A DNA stretch of 64,000 nt from Pseudovirgaria hyperparasitica (taxonomy: Eukaryota > Ascomycota > Dothideomycetes > Acrospermales > Acrospermaceae), in assembly GCF_010093815.1 (NCBI RefSeq), contig NW_022985559.1, positions 1,490,695 to 1,554,694 on the forward strand, read 5' to 3'. Under the pieces are notes generated by a model, which made no database searches, had not been told where the DNA came from, and saw nothing but the letters and a program-made list of their open reading frames with translations. Positions 47,564 to 60,439 of the stretch are shown piece after piece. Each line of letters opens with the position of its first letter. Positions within the stretch are counted from its first letter, which is position 1. A program made the position numbers and the translations under genes.

Positions 47564-49923
47564 TCACAAACTCAACCCCTCTACCCCAACCTGAGCCCCA
47601 TCATCATCACCACCAAACCCATCCATAGCCGCCTCCTCCCTCCTCTCCCTCCCCGCCCGACTAACATCCGAATACTTCGGCAAGCCCACCTTCGGATTAA
47701 CAAAATCCAGCACAACAGTATGCCAAAGCAAGCCATTCTCCGGCTTCAACACCCAGTGATTCTCGTCCGGAAACGTCAGAAACTCGCTCTCGATCCCCTT
47801 GGCCTGCAGCACGGTGAAGGCGGACAGACCCTCGGAGACGGTGAGACGGTAGTCGAGCTCCGAGTGGATGACGAGCTGCGGGGTGGCCCAGTTGGCGCAG
47901 AGGCGGGAGGGGTCCCATTGGGACCATGACTGGGGGTTTTTCCAGAGCGGGCCCTTCATGTCGTGGAAGGGGAACCAGGTTTCTTCAGAGGCGAGTTGGC
48001 CTGTCATGCTGAAGACCCCGTCGTGGCAGACTAGGGCTTTGAATTTGCGGCCGAGTGGGTTGCCTTGGATCCAGTTGATCATGAAGCCGCCTTGTGGATT
48101 GAGTGTTAGTGTCGTGGACGGCTGGTCATGGGAGTTGATCTGGACTTACCGTATGAAGCGCCGAGGGCGACGGCGTTCTTGCTGTCGATGTAGTCAACGT
48201 TGTTCTCGATCCACCACATGCAGTTGACTAGATCCTGGTAGGGCAAGCCACCCCACTGGTCCTGTATGGCGTCGCAGAAGTCCTGTCCATAACCCGTGCT
48301 CCCGGTCGGGTTGGGCATGACGACAACGTAGCCTTGCTCTGCGAAGACGGCTGGGTTCCATCTGGTGTTCCATGCATTCTGCCAGGCTCCTTGTGGTCCA
48401 CCATGGATGAGGAAAGCTAACGGGTACTTCTTTTTTTCATCAAAATTGGACGGTCGAATTACCAACGAATGTACAGACGTTGTCTTGTCGGCTCCTGTGG
48501 TCCAGAATTCAGTAATTTGGTCGGGCGACAGTCCAAAAGCTGCGCCGTTCTTCGATAATGATGAGATGACGGCCATGGAGTTTGGCTTCTTTGCATCGAC
48601 AATAGAGTAGATACTGTTGTCGACCATACTGGAGCCCGAGATCAAGATGTGGTCGTTCTCGAGGTATCGAATAGCTACGACACCATGTCAGTCACTGGGA
48701 GTAGTTATGAGTTCTTGGCATTCGACATACCCGATACATTACCAGTCGTGTGGTACTTTTTAATCACAGATGTGTCCGAAGTAGGTATCTGTTCACGATC
48801 GACACTGTACAGACACGTTTGGCCCCGGAACTCTGCAGTCAAGAAAATGGTCTTTGAGTCCTTGCTCCACGTGATGCTACCAGGCGACGAAGCCCATGCG
48901 CCCCTGCCTGTAGATTCAGGAAAGGCCGTGATGACCCAGGAGGGTTTTTCAAGGTCTGGTATGAGAAAGAGCTGGTTCTTGTCCGCCTCGTAGCCATTCT
49001 CTCGCATTCTAAGAAAGGCCGCCTGTTTGCCATCGGGAGAGAACACAAGTGACGTTGATGCGCCCTCGAAACCATAGGTTAAAGCCTCAATCGGCGGCGG
49101 AGGTCCTGGCGGGGTGAGTTCTTTCGAAAAGGGTATCGGAATGTAGTATATATTCGTCTTCGTGTTTGTCGCGGCGCTGAGCTGGGGATCCTTTGCGGTG
49201 AATATGATGCCATTGATGCTCAAATCAAAGTGATCTGCCCCGCCAAACGGGGGTATCGGGCTTTCAAGACCAGTGTCTTTCAATGCATTCGTGAGCGGAG
49301 ACAGCAGGTATTGCTTTGGGGTATCGCCTGCCATCTCAACCAGAGTTCCATACCAGATCGAGTTTCTCTCCTTGCTGATCCATTTGTCCCAGTGGCGAAC
49401 AAACGTCGACTTGTAAAGTCGCCCGGTCGTGTTGGGCTTCTTTGCGTGCTCGGGATTGTACAATTCGCCATCTGGAGTGGCAGCTGCAGTCAGAGCAATG
49501 GCATACTTGCCTTTGTCAAGCTTGACGAGCTTCAGATCGCTTATGGGAGCATCGACTGTTCCCGCTACGTAGTGGCTGTCTCTAATCAACACATGATTTG
49601 TATTACGACAACCAAATTTACCTGTCAAAGTCAAACGGGTCTCCGACTGCAATCTTGGTCGCTCCGTGCTCTCCAGGGAGAAGCAAGATAACCTTGTCAT
49701 CGATCCATTGCGGCTGACTAGCGCCCTCCGCCATTGTCACCAAGTGAGACGAATTGTCCTTTGCCTTGAGGATCCGCACCTGGGAGGTTTTGGAATGCTC
49801 CTCAAACGAGTAAGTCGAGACTGTATATAGAATCAATGACGCATCTCCATTCGGGACTCCCGCTGAGCGACGAGGCGCGCGCAGCATCACCTCTGGTGTG
49901 AACTTCTTTGCTCGGATTGTCAT
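47564..49923 (-). CDS. Dipeptidyl-peptidase V-like serine peptidase (family S9)
   Basis: Alpha/beta-hydrolase peptidase with an N-terminal beta-propeller, about 700 residues. ATG at 49923 starts MTIRAKKFTPEVMLRAP without a signal peptide, so it is probably cytoplasmic, unlike secreted DPP5. Propeller: GRLYKSTFVRHWDKW, TSLVFSPDGKQAAFLRMREN, GSITWSKDSKTIFLTAEFRG. Catalytic half: PLAFLIHGGPQGAWQNAWN (oxyanion region), NPTGSTGYGQDF, the nucleophile serine in VALGASYGGFMINW (spanning an intron near 48090-48150), the acid region IHSELDYRLTVSEG and the histidine in FPDENHWVLKPENG. The triad is intact. The tail is Gly/Asp-rich. It is tandem with the CorA-like gene. Confidence 0.9.
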
Positions 49924-50823
49924 GTTGCCGATTGTAGATGTCGAACAACAAGCTATGCTAGATCTTCGGATGGTGATTGGGTGAACCTTGCAAGCTTGAC
50001 TGGGATAGTAGAGAGGTGTTGGTCGCAAGGCACTGTAATGCTGTATAGCCGTCCTTGAGTCCTTGGCGGAGGGTTTACTACGTATAATTTCTGTCAAAGA
50101 CCACAATGGTCGTCTCAATCGTTGTGCCACAGTTCTCTGAAGTCTTTGGACTTCAATGATATACCAGTGAGACAGGTGACGTCGTAACGGCCATGTTTGA
50201 ACCGTGATGTCTGCTGACTAACCATATGCGGGGGTGAAGGTCGTTGCCCAGGCAAGCAAAGAAGGTGTCTGTGCTTCTCTCCAATAATGCCCTTATGGTA
50301 GATTGGGTATGATCTTCACACGAATATAGAGCTCCCGTGATTCGTGTCCTTAATTAGCTTGACAAACGGAATCCTCCTTACCAATGACTCCTCCGAGGCA
50401 CAGCACAGGTAGATCACGAACCTACGACGAAATGCTCCCGAGGCGTAACGGTCTGCATATAGTCGGACTTAACAGGATGTTAACCGAGCCGATACAATAA
50501 GTGCCACTATAACAGTCCACATAACATAGACTGTCAGGTGTCACGGCTTAAAAAGTAAGTCTGGAACATGAGAAGAAAAGAGCTTCCCGCTGTCATATCT
50601 TTCTTATACCTCCTTGACATGTCTTCCCAGACTCTAGATAGTGTATAATAGACGGACACAAACATATCTTATCTTGTACAACAAGTATAAAGACACCGCT
50701 GAGAAAATCTACCACCCTCTACTCTGCTGTAAGTTCCAAATCTGAGATGTCTGCCTCCCCTCCTTTTGCACTCTACTACCTACGCGCATTTACACCAGCG
50801 GCGGCATTGTGATTCGACACCAA
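49924..50823. promoter_or_regulatory. Promoter region of the S9 peptidase / 3' flank of the CorA-like gene
   Basis: 900 bp. The frame of the peptidase stays open upstream to about 50130 with no ATG, so the true start is at 49923 unless an upstream exon exists. I see no repeat and no RNA gene. Confidence 0.4.
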
Positions 50824-53800
50824 CTAGTCACTATCGCTGTCGCCGTTCCTGGGCCCTTCTCTTTCTCTTTCCCTGGAGTTATCCCTATCCCTTGCCCTCG
50901 GCCTGGGCCTGGATCTGGAGCGGCTGACTACCCGTCGTTGCGACCTCCTGTCCGAGCTTTCAGAGCTATATCCGCGACGTCTCCTCTTCTGCCATCCATC
51001 TCTCCAGCTAGAGCCTCCATCTGCCGGCCTTCCAGACCCAAACAAACCCCGTCTCCTCCGAATACCGCTATCCTTCCTCTCATCTGCCCCGGACGAAATC
51101 AGATCCGCATCCAACCCAAACCCCTCAACCGCTCCACCCCCAACCCCACCACTGCTCTCCCCTCTCACGCCCCGGACCCCAGCCCACATCCCCTTGAGCC
51201 CATCCCACGTATTCGTAATCTCGCCCGCCCAAAGCAGCGAAATCAGGATAATCACCACCGTCAACGGCACGCCCGCCGCCCAAAACACCCATTGACTCAG
51301 CTCCATGTCGCGCACGTCCGTCGTATTCATGCCCAGAAAGCCCGCCACAAACGACAAGGGCAGGAAGATGATGGTCACGATGGTGAAGGCGTAGATGGCC
51401 GCTTCCTGCCGGTCCTTGTTGCTGTCGATCTGCCGCAGGTTCCAGGCCTCGAGCTCGCTGGCGCGCGCGTCCATCTCGGCGAATTGGTCCTTGCGGTACT
51501 CGACCCAGGCGAGTGCGTCACTGATGATCTGTGCGTCGCGGGAGCCTGGGGTGGAGTTGTAGTGTAGGCCGTGGGTGTTGGGAAATGCGCCGGCGTAGCC
51601 ACGACGTCCGCTGCCGCCGCCGACGCGCTCGGGGCGGGCGCCGAGCATACGGGTTGTGCTTGTAAATGCTTGCAGCAGGTCGGAGAGGACTTGGCGCTGC
51701 TGGTCGAGGGTTTTTGTGATTGCTTCGATTTCTTGTTTTAGCGCGGTCAGCTTGCCTTGGTGTGAGCGCTTTAAGGGGCGGGCCTGGAGGTCAAATTCCT
51801 GTGATGTGTTAGTACGTGCATTGTGATAGACTGGAAAAGTAGTGGTTTACAATCTGCTGGAAATACTCCTCGTAGGTGGCGGAAAGGTCGGGGTGTTCAC
51901 GGGTTATGTCCATGGTGAGATTGCGGACGAGCATGGACATGATGGTATCAGGTCCGGCTATGGCTTTGGATGAGAGGGATGCGCCAGCGAGCGACTTCAG
52001 GAGTTTGACCCAGCCGCGCTTCAGCATAGACTGGCTTTTGTCTAGGTGTGACTTGGCTCTGCGTATGGTACTTCTTGTCCCGTCCGCTTGTACCACACTC
52101 AAGTACATGATTATATGAAGGAAGGCTCGTTCGAACTCCTCTGGCATATTGATAGAGGTGGAAATCCCATCAATCAGCTGGGCATTGATGTACTGCATGA
52201 GTTGGACGATTGCACGAAGCTCCGTGTCGGAGCCTGAGATCTGGTTGCGACGATGCTATGTCCGTCAGTAACGCAAAGAGATACCATCTAGGAATATTGG
52301 CCTACATTTATAGAGTACCATACACCACCCCAGTACTTCCTCGAGAGGATGGAATCTACTTTTTGCGGTAGGAAGAAGTCGTAAATCACCTTCGCAGAGT
52401 GCATGTACCATGCTATACCGTTATCTTCATCTCTGAGTTTCAGTGCGCTGTAGTATGTTTCAGAAATGCTATCCCAGGAAAGTTCAGTAGCTTTTTGATA
52501 GACATTTTTCTCATAAGCGCTCGTTGCACTGAGGAGGTACGCATGGACTTCGAGCATAGCGGTTTCGATTTTGCTGATGAATTTCTTGGTCGTCTCCTTA
52601 AGTGGCTGTCCGAGAGTCGAAGTAGTTATATCTCCTCTGTTGTTATCTGAGACAACGCTCACCCCTCGGTCGCCAACTGCCCATGAAAAGACCTGGAACT
52701 GCTGTGCAGCATGAGCTGTCTTGTCCTCCTTCGAGGTGGTGTCCTTTAGGTCTTGGTTGGAACCGCGTGGAACGACGCCCGCGTCCGGATACGTATTACC
52801 TTCAGGCTCGTCACCACGAGAGATAGAGACAGCTGTGTCCTGTGATGGTGTCTGACTGTCTGTAGTGGCCTTGTTCAAAATATCGAGATCTGGTAAATGG
52901 AGCTCCGAGGTCTCGAGTTGTGCTCTCCAAACATATCCCGTTCCCCTATGTCCTTAGAAAAATCCAAAGCGGTGAATGCCATCATAAACTTACTCGAAGG
53001 ATATTTCAAGGCTCGCATTACTATGTTCCACTGCAGCCAAAGTTTGAGGCCACGTCTTGGCTGTTACCTGCTCGTTGCGAAAGGAGATCTTGAAGAGACT
53101 ATCCGCAGTTTCACGGGTCATAGGATCTGTCGATATCATTTCTGACAGGAAGTGAGAAGTAAAAGCCTGATTTTGTGAGCAGGATATCACTGGAAACTTG
53201 CTGTGCACTAACCAGCCACGTCTGACTCCTGTCCTTTGGTATCTGCCAACGTGATCCAGCGGAGTCAGCGACAACAATGTGCGACATCTGATCTGAAGGT
53301 TTATTCGTGAGCAGAATATTCTGCTTATCAACCGTTCTTTGTGGAATATTTGCAGCTGTAACAACCAAAGCTTCAGGCCATTGTCAGTCGTCTGCATGCG
53401 TCAACTGTGAGATCAACTCACAATTGTTCAACACAAGGATCCAAAACTCTGCAACATGAAAGCATTGGCCCTTTGGAGTGCTCGGAATCTGACAAACTGC
53501 TTGCTGCAAGTCTCGCTCTCTCCTCGCAGAGCCGTGCAGGAACTGCATCAAAGTCCGTGGTGGATGCAATGGCGATCTCTCCGGGAGTTCGATGGCTGTG
53601 TAGGGTTTCAATAGGAAATAAGGCAGAGCAATACAGGTTACGATCTGGTCAGGATCTAACCGCCCATCGGATTTCACGTTACTGAGATTGCACTCCCGGA
53701 GAAGGGTTGGTACCATATAGCGACCTCGATTTCCTTGAGTTGTGCGAAGGGGCTTCTCTGCTTGTCTGCGTATACGTTTGAGAACTTTTGCCATGGTATG

Positions 53801-55172
53801 TTTGTCCCTGGAGGACATCTCAGGAGCACCGCATGCAGCATCCTAGGAGAAATCAGTGGCAAAATTCCGACTGTTTTCATTGCGTACTTACCATGAACGC
53901 GTCAAAGTCCATGTATGTGCCTTCGAGGTGGCTATGTTATGTCAGCAAAATCTTCGTCAAGGGGTGGGAAATCAAGTCTGGTGTATCTGAAGGAGAAACA
54001 AGCGAGTGAGACGAGATCTAGCGTCGTGCCTCAGAACCAATAGGGATAGGATGACAGTACTATAAGCATTGAAGAACCGCCACCTAGGGCCATGACAAAC
54101 ATGCTTAGATGCGAGACAAAACTTACATCCAACGGTAGAGAGGCTCATTTTGTAGTGAGGGTCTTCTTGCAGTCTCCGGCCTCGTGGTCAAAGCCACAGT
54201 GAGTTCTCCACTGTCCTCACTGGAGTCTGTGAATGAGGAATATATGACTTCTTTGTTTGTGATATTCATTCGATCCAAGGGGTCTGCAACAGGCCTATCG
54301 ACGCCAGGTCTAGAAGTCGCATCAAACCCGTCTACTTCTTTCTCTTGATCCCTTTGACCCAGCTGACCTTGGAGCCTGAAGTCATTGAAGCTCGAAGCGT
54401 CTTCATCCGAGTCTGAGAAGTACACTTGTCGACGTCGGCTGTCACGACGGCGCTGCACTTCGATGGTTTCTGGTTCTTCGACACGGACTGGGGCGTCTAC
54501 ATCAGATCCATTGACGCTTGCACCAGCGGGAAGATCGATACGCTCGGAGTAAGGCTGCGTTTTTCCTGGTTCTGCGCCCGCGTATGGGCTATCTGATGCG
54601 GGCGCACTGTGTGGTCGTTCCAGATCCTCTGACCCTTGCCCTGGAGTAGGGCGACTTGCTGGTCCATCATCGTCCGTCCTTCTACGATCAGGCCTACTTC
54701 GTTGACGATATACCTGATCCGGTTCATCCCAGGCAGGTCTAACCCTCCGCGTAATGGGACTTTCTCGAATAGATAGGTCGTCGTCATATCTGCGAAGTGG
54801 AGAATCTCCCTCGTCCCATGTCCCTGGACGTAGCACTCTTTGTATAGTGGGCCTCTCTCGGGTGAGTGAAACATCATATTCATACTTATGATTCCCTCCT
54901 GACCGGTGCTGCGGTCGACATGTCTCGATTGTAATCTTCGTTTCGTCGCCTTGTGTGTTGACCCACATATTGGCCGCAGAGCGGTTCCCACGCCGACCAT
55001 CCACGCCATACTCGTCATATCCATAGCCAGACTGGCGGACCATGGGTGGCGGGGGTGGCGGAGGTACGTAGCGAGCCTGATTTCGATCACCAATGCCTAT
55101 ATGTCGACGATTGGGGTATGAATCGTTTGCATCGTCGGCAGCCCGAGATCGTGCCATGTGAAAAGGTGGCAT
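50824..55172 (-). CDS. CorA-like metal-ion transporter-fold protein with long N-terminal extension
   Basis: Multi-exon gene of roughly 1,100-1,200 residues. The first exon (ATG at 55172, MPPFHMARSRAADDAND) is low-complexity and Arg/Asp-rich, with PPPPPPPM and RRRDSRRRQVYFSDSDED, ending SLQNEPLYRWM. Later exons carry HLEGTYMDFDAFM, MSSRDKHTMAKVLKRIRRQA, IALPYFLLKPYTAIELPE (fungal CorA-like start domain) and helical exons. The C-terminal exon has the two membrane helices TIVTIIFLPLSFVAGFLGMN and WVFWAAGVPLTVVIILISL with the CorA signature GMNT between. The tail (50824-51150) is Arg/Ser/Asp-rich. Several exon joins are uncertain. Function in Mg2+ transport is inferred from the GMN motif only; fungal members of this branch are uncharacterised to my knowledge. 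Confidence 0.78.
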
Positions 55173-56068
55173 AATAAGTAACCTCTTATTTGACTCTTTC
55201 ACAATCGTTTCCCGGATGTGCTGTGGCAGGTGATTTTGTTGTTGCGAACGTGACGCGTTAATTACGGAAGCTGAGCTGAAGAGAGCTCAGCTGTCAGCAT
55301 CACCATTCTTCTTCAAGCGTGTTTTATGGGTTTCAGGTGACTAGAACTCGACTCTGAACAAATTCAAATCGGCGACCAAGTAGGTAGGATAGATTATAGC
55401 GAGTCTACTTTCATGTGATCTAGCATACTTTGTCTCTTCAACTTAGATGCGGTACGACGTTCCACTTTCATTGTTACAAACGTGCGACTCGCGTGCTTAG
55501 GTCGTGACCACTCCGAGACCACGCTAAGGAGGTAATGCCTAGCTAGCGACGATCCTAAACAACACAAGCGTGGGGGCTGATTATTCTATACCCTCAATAC
55601 TCCGAAGAAGTAGACAGTCTCTTCGTTTTCAGATGGCATATTTCGTCAGAGGTGTTACTACCAGTGGCCGTGAGTGAGAAGACTATAGGTTGTTTATGCT
55701 GTAATCATTTGCTAAGCTTCGCAGGGAGATCCTTGCATGTAACGATGCGTCTAGTGTACAAGGAATGGCATGGATTCCGTAGAAGAGTTGCATGCCGAAT
55801 GCTCAACCAGCATATCAGAGCACACTATCAAGTCCGTCTGACCGTCAGTGAACAGACAGATTCTCGCGACAGCGATATTATGAATGCTAGAAACAAAGGA
55901 AAAAGCGAAATTGCCAAAGAGCGATGACTTATGCGCGCGATATGAATCGACCCAGAACCGACCCAAGATTTGAGCGCAATACGCGTTCTACGGCGCCTGA
56001 CTCCACGCTCTATGATTATGCAGATGGTCAAAGAGATTCGTTACAGATGCGATGATGGGGTTGTGCGA
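55173..56068. other. Intergenic, promoter of the CorA-like gene
   Basis: 896 bp between tandem minus-strand genes, without a supportable gene. Open frames at 55652-55927 lack domains. The left 300 bp should be the CorA-like promoter. Confidence 0.4.
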
Positions 56069-58179
56069 TCATATAGACGTAATCCTACCGTGTTGAGATG
56101 GTGTTGGTTTCCCACGCAGGGTAATGACGGATTCTAGTTCTTTGAGCATGTTGGTGTTTGCTTCTCTCTGCTCACGCAGACTTTGTTGACGTGTACGATC
56201 ATCTTGGAGCTTCGCCTTCCGTTCTTCCATGGTCATTCGTGGGCGCTGTCGCGGTATCGCTATGGCCTCGAAGACCTCCTCATCTGAATTGCTCCCGTTC
56301 AAACTGGAGCGTCCAGATGTAGAAGATCTGTCACCATTCAGAGCTCTCAGAGCATCACTCGCGTCACCTTCTTCGACAGCAGTAAGACCACTGAGACTGG
56401 TAGCAGGAGAGCGAATGTCTACAGAAGCTTGTGAGATACGCCTCTCTTGTCGGTCGATGTTTGCAGCCAGAGCTGCTTTACCTGTCTCCCAGGCTTGTAT
56501 TAGAGCTTTGAGGTCTGAGCCAATAGAGTCGTACTGAGACATTAAACTGGCTCCTAGCTCAGTAACGTCATCAGATTCTTCCAACGTTCTGTTGGATTCT
56601 TCTCGAAGAATTTGCATTTTAGCTTGCAATCCACGGATACCCTGGGATAGTGCTCCAAGCTTGCGAAGTTGACCTCGGACACGCTCTTTACCTGGGGCTT
56701 GAATGTTCGGCTTTGGTGAGGCAACTGTAAATTCTGTGCTTGTTTAGCTAAGTGATTAAATTTGCGTGGCGAAATGAACATACGTTCTTCCTCGCTCAGT
56801 ATAACATTAATTTTTCGGCTCCAATCTCCTGAGATGATTGCTAGACTTTCCATCGCTTGAATGGCGAGACGCCATCGAGGAAAGTCAGACTTCCCTCCAT
56901 CAGCTTCAAGAGCCAGAAGTGAACAGAGGAAGAGTCTTCGTAGGATATCTAGACGATACTGACATACTCGCAGTGCACGTAAGCTATCTGCGTCCTCAAA
57001 TTCAAACTCTGAGGATCCCACAGAAGCTTCTTTGACGTCTGTGAGCGACAACTCATACATGTCCAAGTACTTCTCGAGATCATCTGGGGCAACGAGACTG
57101 CGAACTACTTGACACTGTTCGATGAAAAGCGGTATGACGGCGACGAAAGCATTTCGGGCGCTCCGACGCAGTCTATGACATCGTCGGCTTTGTCCCTTTT
57201 CTTCGAGCCTGGTTATAGGAGGCAAAGGGCTGCTTCTGTTCCAAGTCAGCGATTCGCTCTCACTAGTGGGCTACAAGCGACGCACATGCGGTAGCCTCTA
57301 GAGATCAGCTCCACTTCTTGGATAAAGGTCAGGGTAGTCGATGTAGATCCATCCAGGGCATGTAAGTTGGTAATGAGTGCAGTGACCGCATCTACTGCTT
57401 GGTGTCGGAGGTTCCGCAGCCACTGTCGCCTGATGTAGACGTAGGCTACTGCTATCGCTAGGGAAAATGCTGCCAATGCGACTACGAGGCGCCCCTTATT
57501 GGCAAATGCGCCAGGCCTTGTGCCTTTTGCCCAGTGGATTATCCATACCAGGACGAAGGCCGCCACCCCAGAAGCCACTGCTCCTCTCAAGGATATCGAT
57601 ACGGTCTTGTAGTTGGAGCGGGATGCCAAAGCATCATCGGCGAATCGGGGTTTCAGCGCTCCATTTGTGGTATGTTCGCTCAACAAATGAGAGGCTACGA
57701 GGATATAGCGGAAATGTTCCAAGAAGCGCTCGTTGTCTGCACGTCCCAGCCTAGAATTGACTGCACGCTGATTACATGAGACGGATTAGCAATCGTCAGC
57801 CGCAACAAGGTGATGCAGCTAACATACCGAGCATGCACTATGTATCTTTGCCACAGGACTTTTGGTTGTGCTGGGTATCGTGAGTGGTTGTGGGAGTTTG
57901 TTGCGTAAGCGAGCGTGTAGGGTGGATGGACCTCGAGGCGCAAAGGCTATAGAGATTGGTGAAGCATTTCCTGACGGGGGATCCCTTTGCGCATCCACCC
58001 AGTCTGGTTCAGCGCTGCCCTCGCCTGGTGTTGTAGGTTAGCGTGAAGTTCCACTAATCGTGTGGTGTGTAACAAAGGACAGGTATCGTCCTATGCGGGC
58101 GCGAGACGTCGCTTAGATAGAGCATCGTACCTTCGAGAAGTTCTGCGAGTGGCGAATCTTGATATATCACGCTCTCCAT
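56069..58179 (-). CDS. Vezatin-domain protein (VezA-like)
   Basis: Membrane protein of the vezatin/Inp2 group. In Aspergillus, VezA localises to hyphal tips and supports dynein-driven transport of early endosomes. ATG at 58179 opens MESVIYQDSPLAELLEG; the next exons read EGSAEPDWVDAQRDPPSG and SVQSILGWDVQTTSASW. Two adjacent membrane helices follow, AVASGVAAFVLVWIIHWA and RLVVALAAFSLAIAVAYVYI, then the vezatin/myosin-binding helices (VDAVTALITNLHALDGSTS, RNAFVAVIPLFIEQCQVV, YRLDILRRLFLCSLLALEAD) and a C-terminal exon of coiled coil and acidic linker (SLNGSNSDEEVFEAIAIPR, MTMEERKAKLQDDRTRQQ). At least five introns. The vezatin assignment rests on helix order and overall look; confident but not certain. 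Confidence 0.82.
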
Positions 58180-58750
58180 GAAGACATCCTCATGCGCGCC
58201 GGGATAGTCGTGGCGAAACGGCGAAAGGCACAGCGCTGACAATAGTGCTTACAGGTGTCGAACGGAGGTGACGAACTAGAATGTCGTCGGAGGGTAAGCG
58301 TATGGAGTAGGCGATTGAGAATGTTGTGAGCGATGAGCGACGTTTGAATGGTGAGCAAGGGAATGGTGTTGTGGTGATGTGGTGATGCATGCGTGGGTGG
58401 AGGCTGATGTCTGATGAGTGAAAGCTACCTAAGAATGAGGCTCATTTGGATGCGGGCGTTCTGCAACCTGCATGCAGCTGTGCCGGAAAATGCAACTAAT
58501 TCTGCACCGGCTCCATGACTAAATGATGATCTGGCCGAACTAAGCGGGGTCGTGCGCGCCTCGTGGGCTGCGTTTCAGGGGGAAACCATCAATCAATTTA
58601 GCTGCCAACACCCCTGCCCATCTCTCCGCGATAACAACCTTAAAATCCCATCACGCTGCATATCGCATGTTACCTCCAGCTTGCCAGGGACGAGCCTTTA
58701 CACACCGCTCATGGCAAACAACCTGCGACCGTCGATACCGTCTGCGGCCA
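58180..58750. promoter_or_regulatory. Promoter region of the VezA-like gene
   Basis: Ordinary base composition and no gene. The left 250 bp is rich in GTG/GATG words. It ends where the composition changes toward the AT-rich block. Confidence 0.4.
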
Positions 58751-59560
58751 CGTGGGTGGACGGTTTCACCTCCCTCCACCCAAGCGTCCTGAATGTCTCG
58801 TAGATGACTATGCAAAGTCGTCAGACTCATTCAGGGAAGGGCTTCTTGTGTATTTTGGTGTGGATGAATACGGTATTTTATCTAGCCTTAGCTTTCTTAC
58901 TAAGGAAGTACTACGGTATCTGGCGCAATGGATATATGGATATGCAAACCTAGCACGGGGGCTCCCTCTAATAGCTTACTCAGCCTACTTAACACCTACT
59001 TCCAAGAAGTCTATCTTTATCTCTAAAGAAGGGTCGCTGTATCCGCATGCAAGTATCATTATTTACGTTTTAGGAGTGAGAATTGAGCCAAAAACTATAT
59101 ATGTCTATAATCTAGCATAAATACTCGCGTGAACCGCTAGGAGCTACTCCGAGGTATATCTAGCGCTTCTTCTATATAACTAAGTAATTGGATATATAAG
59201 AGTTAATTAGTAATTAGGAACGGCGAAAACGTATCCGATAACTTTTCTATGGTAAATTATTATAAGAGATTTATTATAAGTAGGCTTATCGGCCATAACT
59301 AATATTATGTACGAACCACCGCACGAAAGTTATATTATATATATTTTAATAGTTTGAAAATAACTGCCCCTACACTCAGCCCATACTTTAATCCTTACCT
59401 AGCCTTAGATCTTAGGTACCTAAAGAAGAATCTTACCCTATAAGTTGGGACTAAGTAAAAGGCTAGGATCTTACCTAATTAAGAGGTATCACGTCGGATA
59501 CCTGACATAGTAACATAGAGTTAGCTATGTAATATATATATTGATTATTTTTATACCATG
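58751..59560. repeat. AT/TpA-rich block, probably a decayed (RIP-type) repeat
   Basis: From about 58840 the DNA is packed with TATA, CTA, TTA and TAATTA words and short of CpA/TpG, the pattern left when repeat-induced point mutation turns C to T on both strands. An open frame at 58752-59120 (122 codons, including ILSSLSFLTKEVLRYLAQW and PHASIIIYVLGVRIEPKT) uses ATA/CTA codons heavily and may be the remnant of an element-encoded protein. No terminal repeats found. RIP is inference from composition. Confidence 0.5.
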
Positions 59561-60439
59561 AGGGAGTGTTCCCTAGCGCGCTTCGCAAACGCCAAACGCC
59601 ATGTCTTATTCGGCAGCTTCATGTCTCTCGTTAGGGATTATGGGTGGGCGATCCCAAAGACCAGAAACAGGATATCCTCCATTCCTCTAGATTATTCAAC
59701 ATACAGCCGATCATAATACTTGCTAAACGATCTTTTCCCTACTTATGGGGTCGGGTACTGCTGGCGTTGCGCCTTTGTCCGGGCCCGGCCATGGATTTCT
59801 ACGCTATCACACAGTGATATAGCATCGACTCGAGCAGAGTAGTAGGCTCGCACTTTAGGGGGTAATTTCTGCGTCAGCGCCTGGCAGGCTGCAATTATGG
59901 CCATCTGTCATAGTGATTCTGGGGAATGTGGCGAAGCGCCACAGTTCTCCAATATCAAGTTCCTCAAAGCAGGGCAAATGCAAACAAAATGTAAGACATC
60001 TTGTGTCAAATGCAATATAAAATGATCCTCAGCCCAGTGAATATTGCTTTATTCTTTCCCCAACCAACACAAAAGAAACCACCCAGAGCTATCTTAACAA
60101 GCTTCAAGGCCCAAATGTAAGCTTTGAGACCAAACTGCATACCTCATTTGAGATAACAAAGCAAGGTGCACCATGATTACCACCATCGTTGCTTGGTACG
60201 ATGACGAGGGCCATAGACGAACGCGAACGGAGATAACGAGAAACGACTGCGGGGTGAGCACTTGTCCCATGTCCGACACCAATCCGAATAATAGGACGGT
60301 ACTACAAATGCATACACAGCATTATTGCGCGGATGCAATGACGCAGCTGTTCGAAACCACACAGCGGGGACGCCAGGAGGATGACGAGATCGTATCAGGA
60401 TTGGACTAAGACCAATGTAATTTGCACACGGTTGGGCGA
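59561..60439. other. Gene-poor accessory spacer
   Basis: No supportable gene. A 78-codon frame on the plus strand at 60173-60409 has no domain. A GC-rich island at 59750-59900 (GGGTCGGGTACTGCTGG, CGGGCCCGGCC) interrupts the surrounding AT-rich DNA. Confidence 0.4.
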
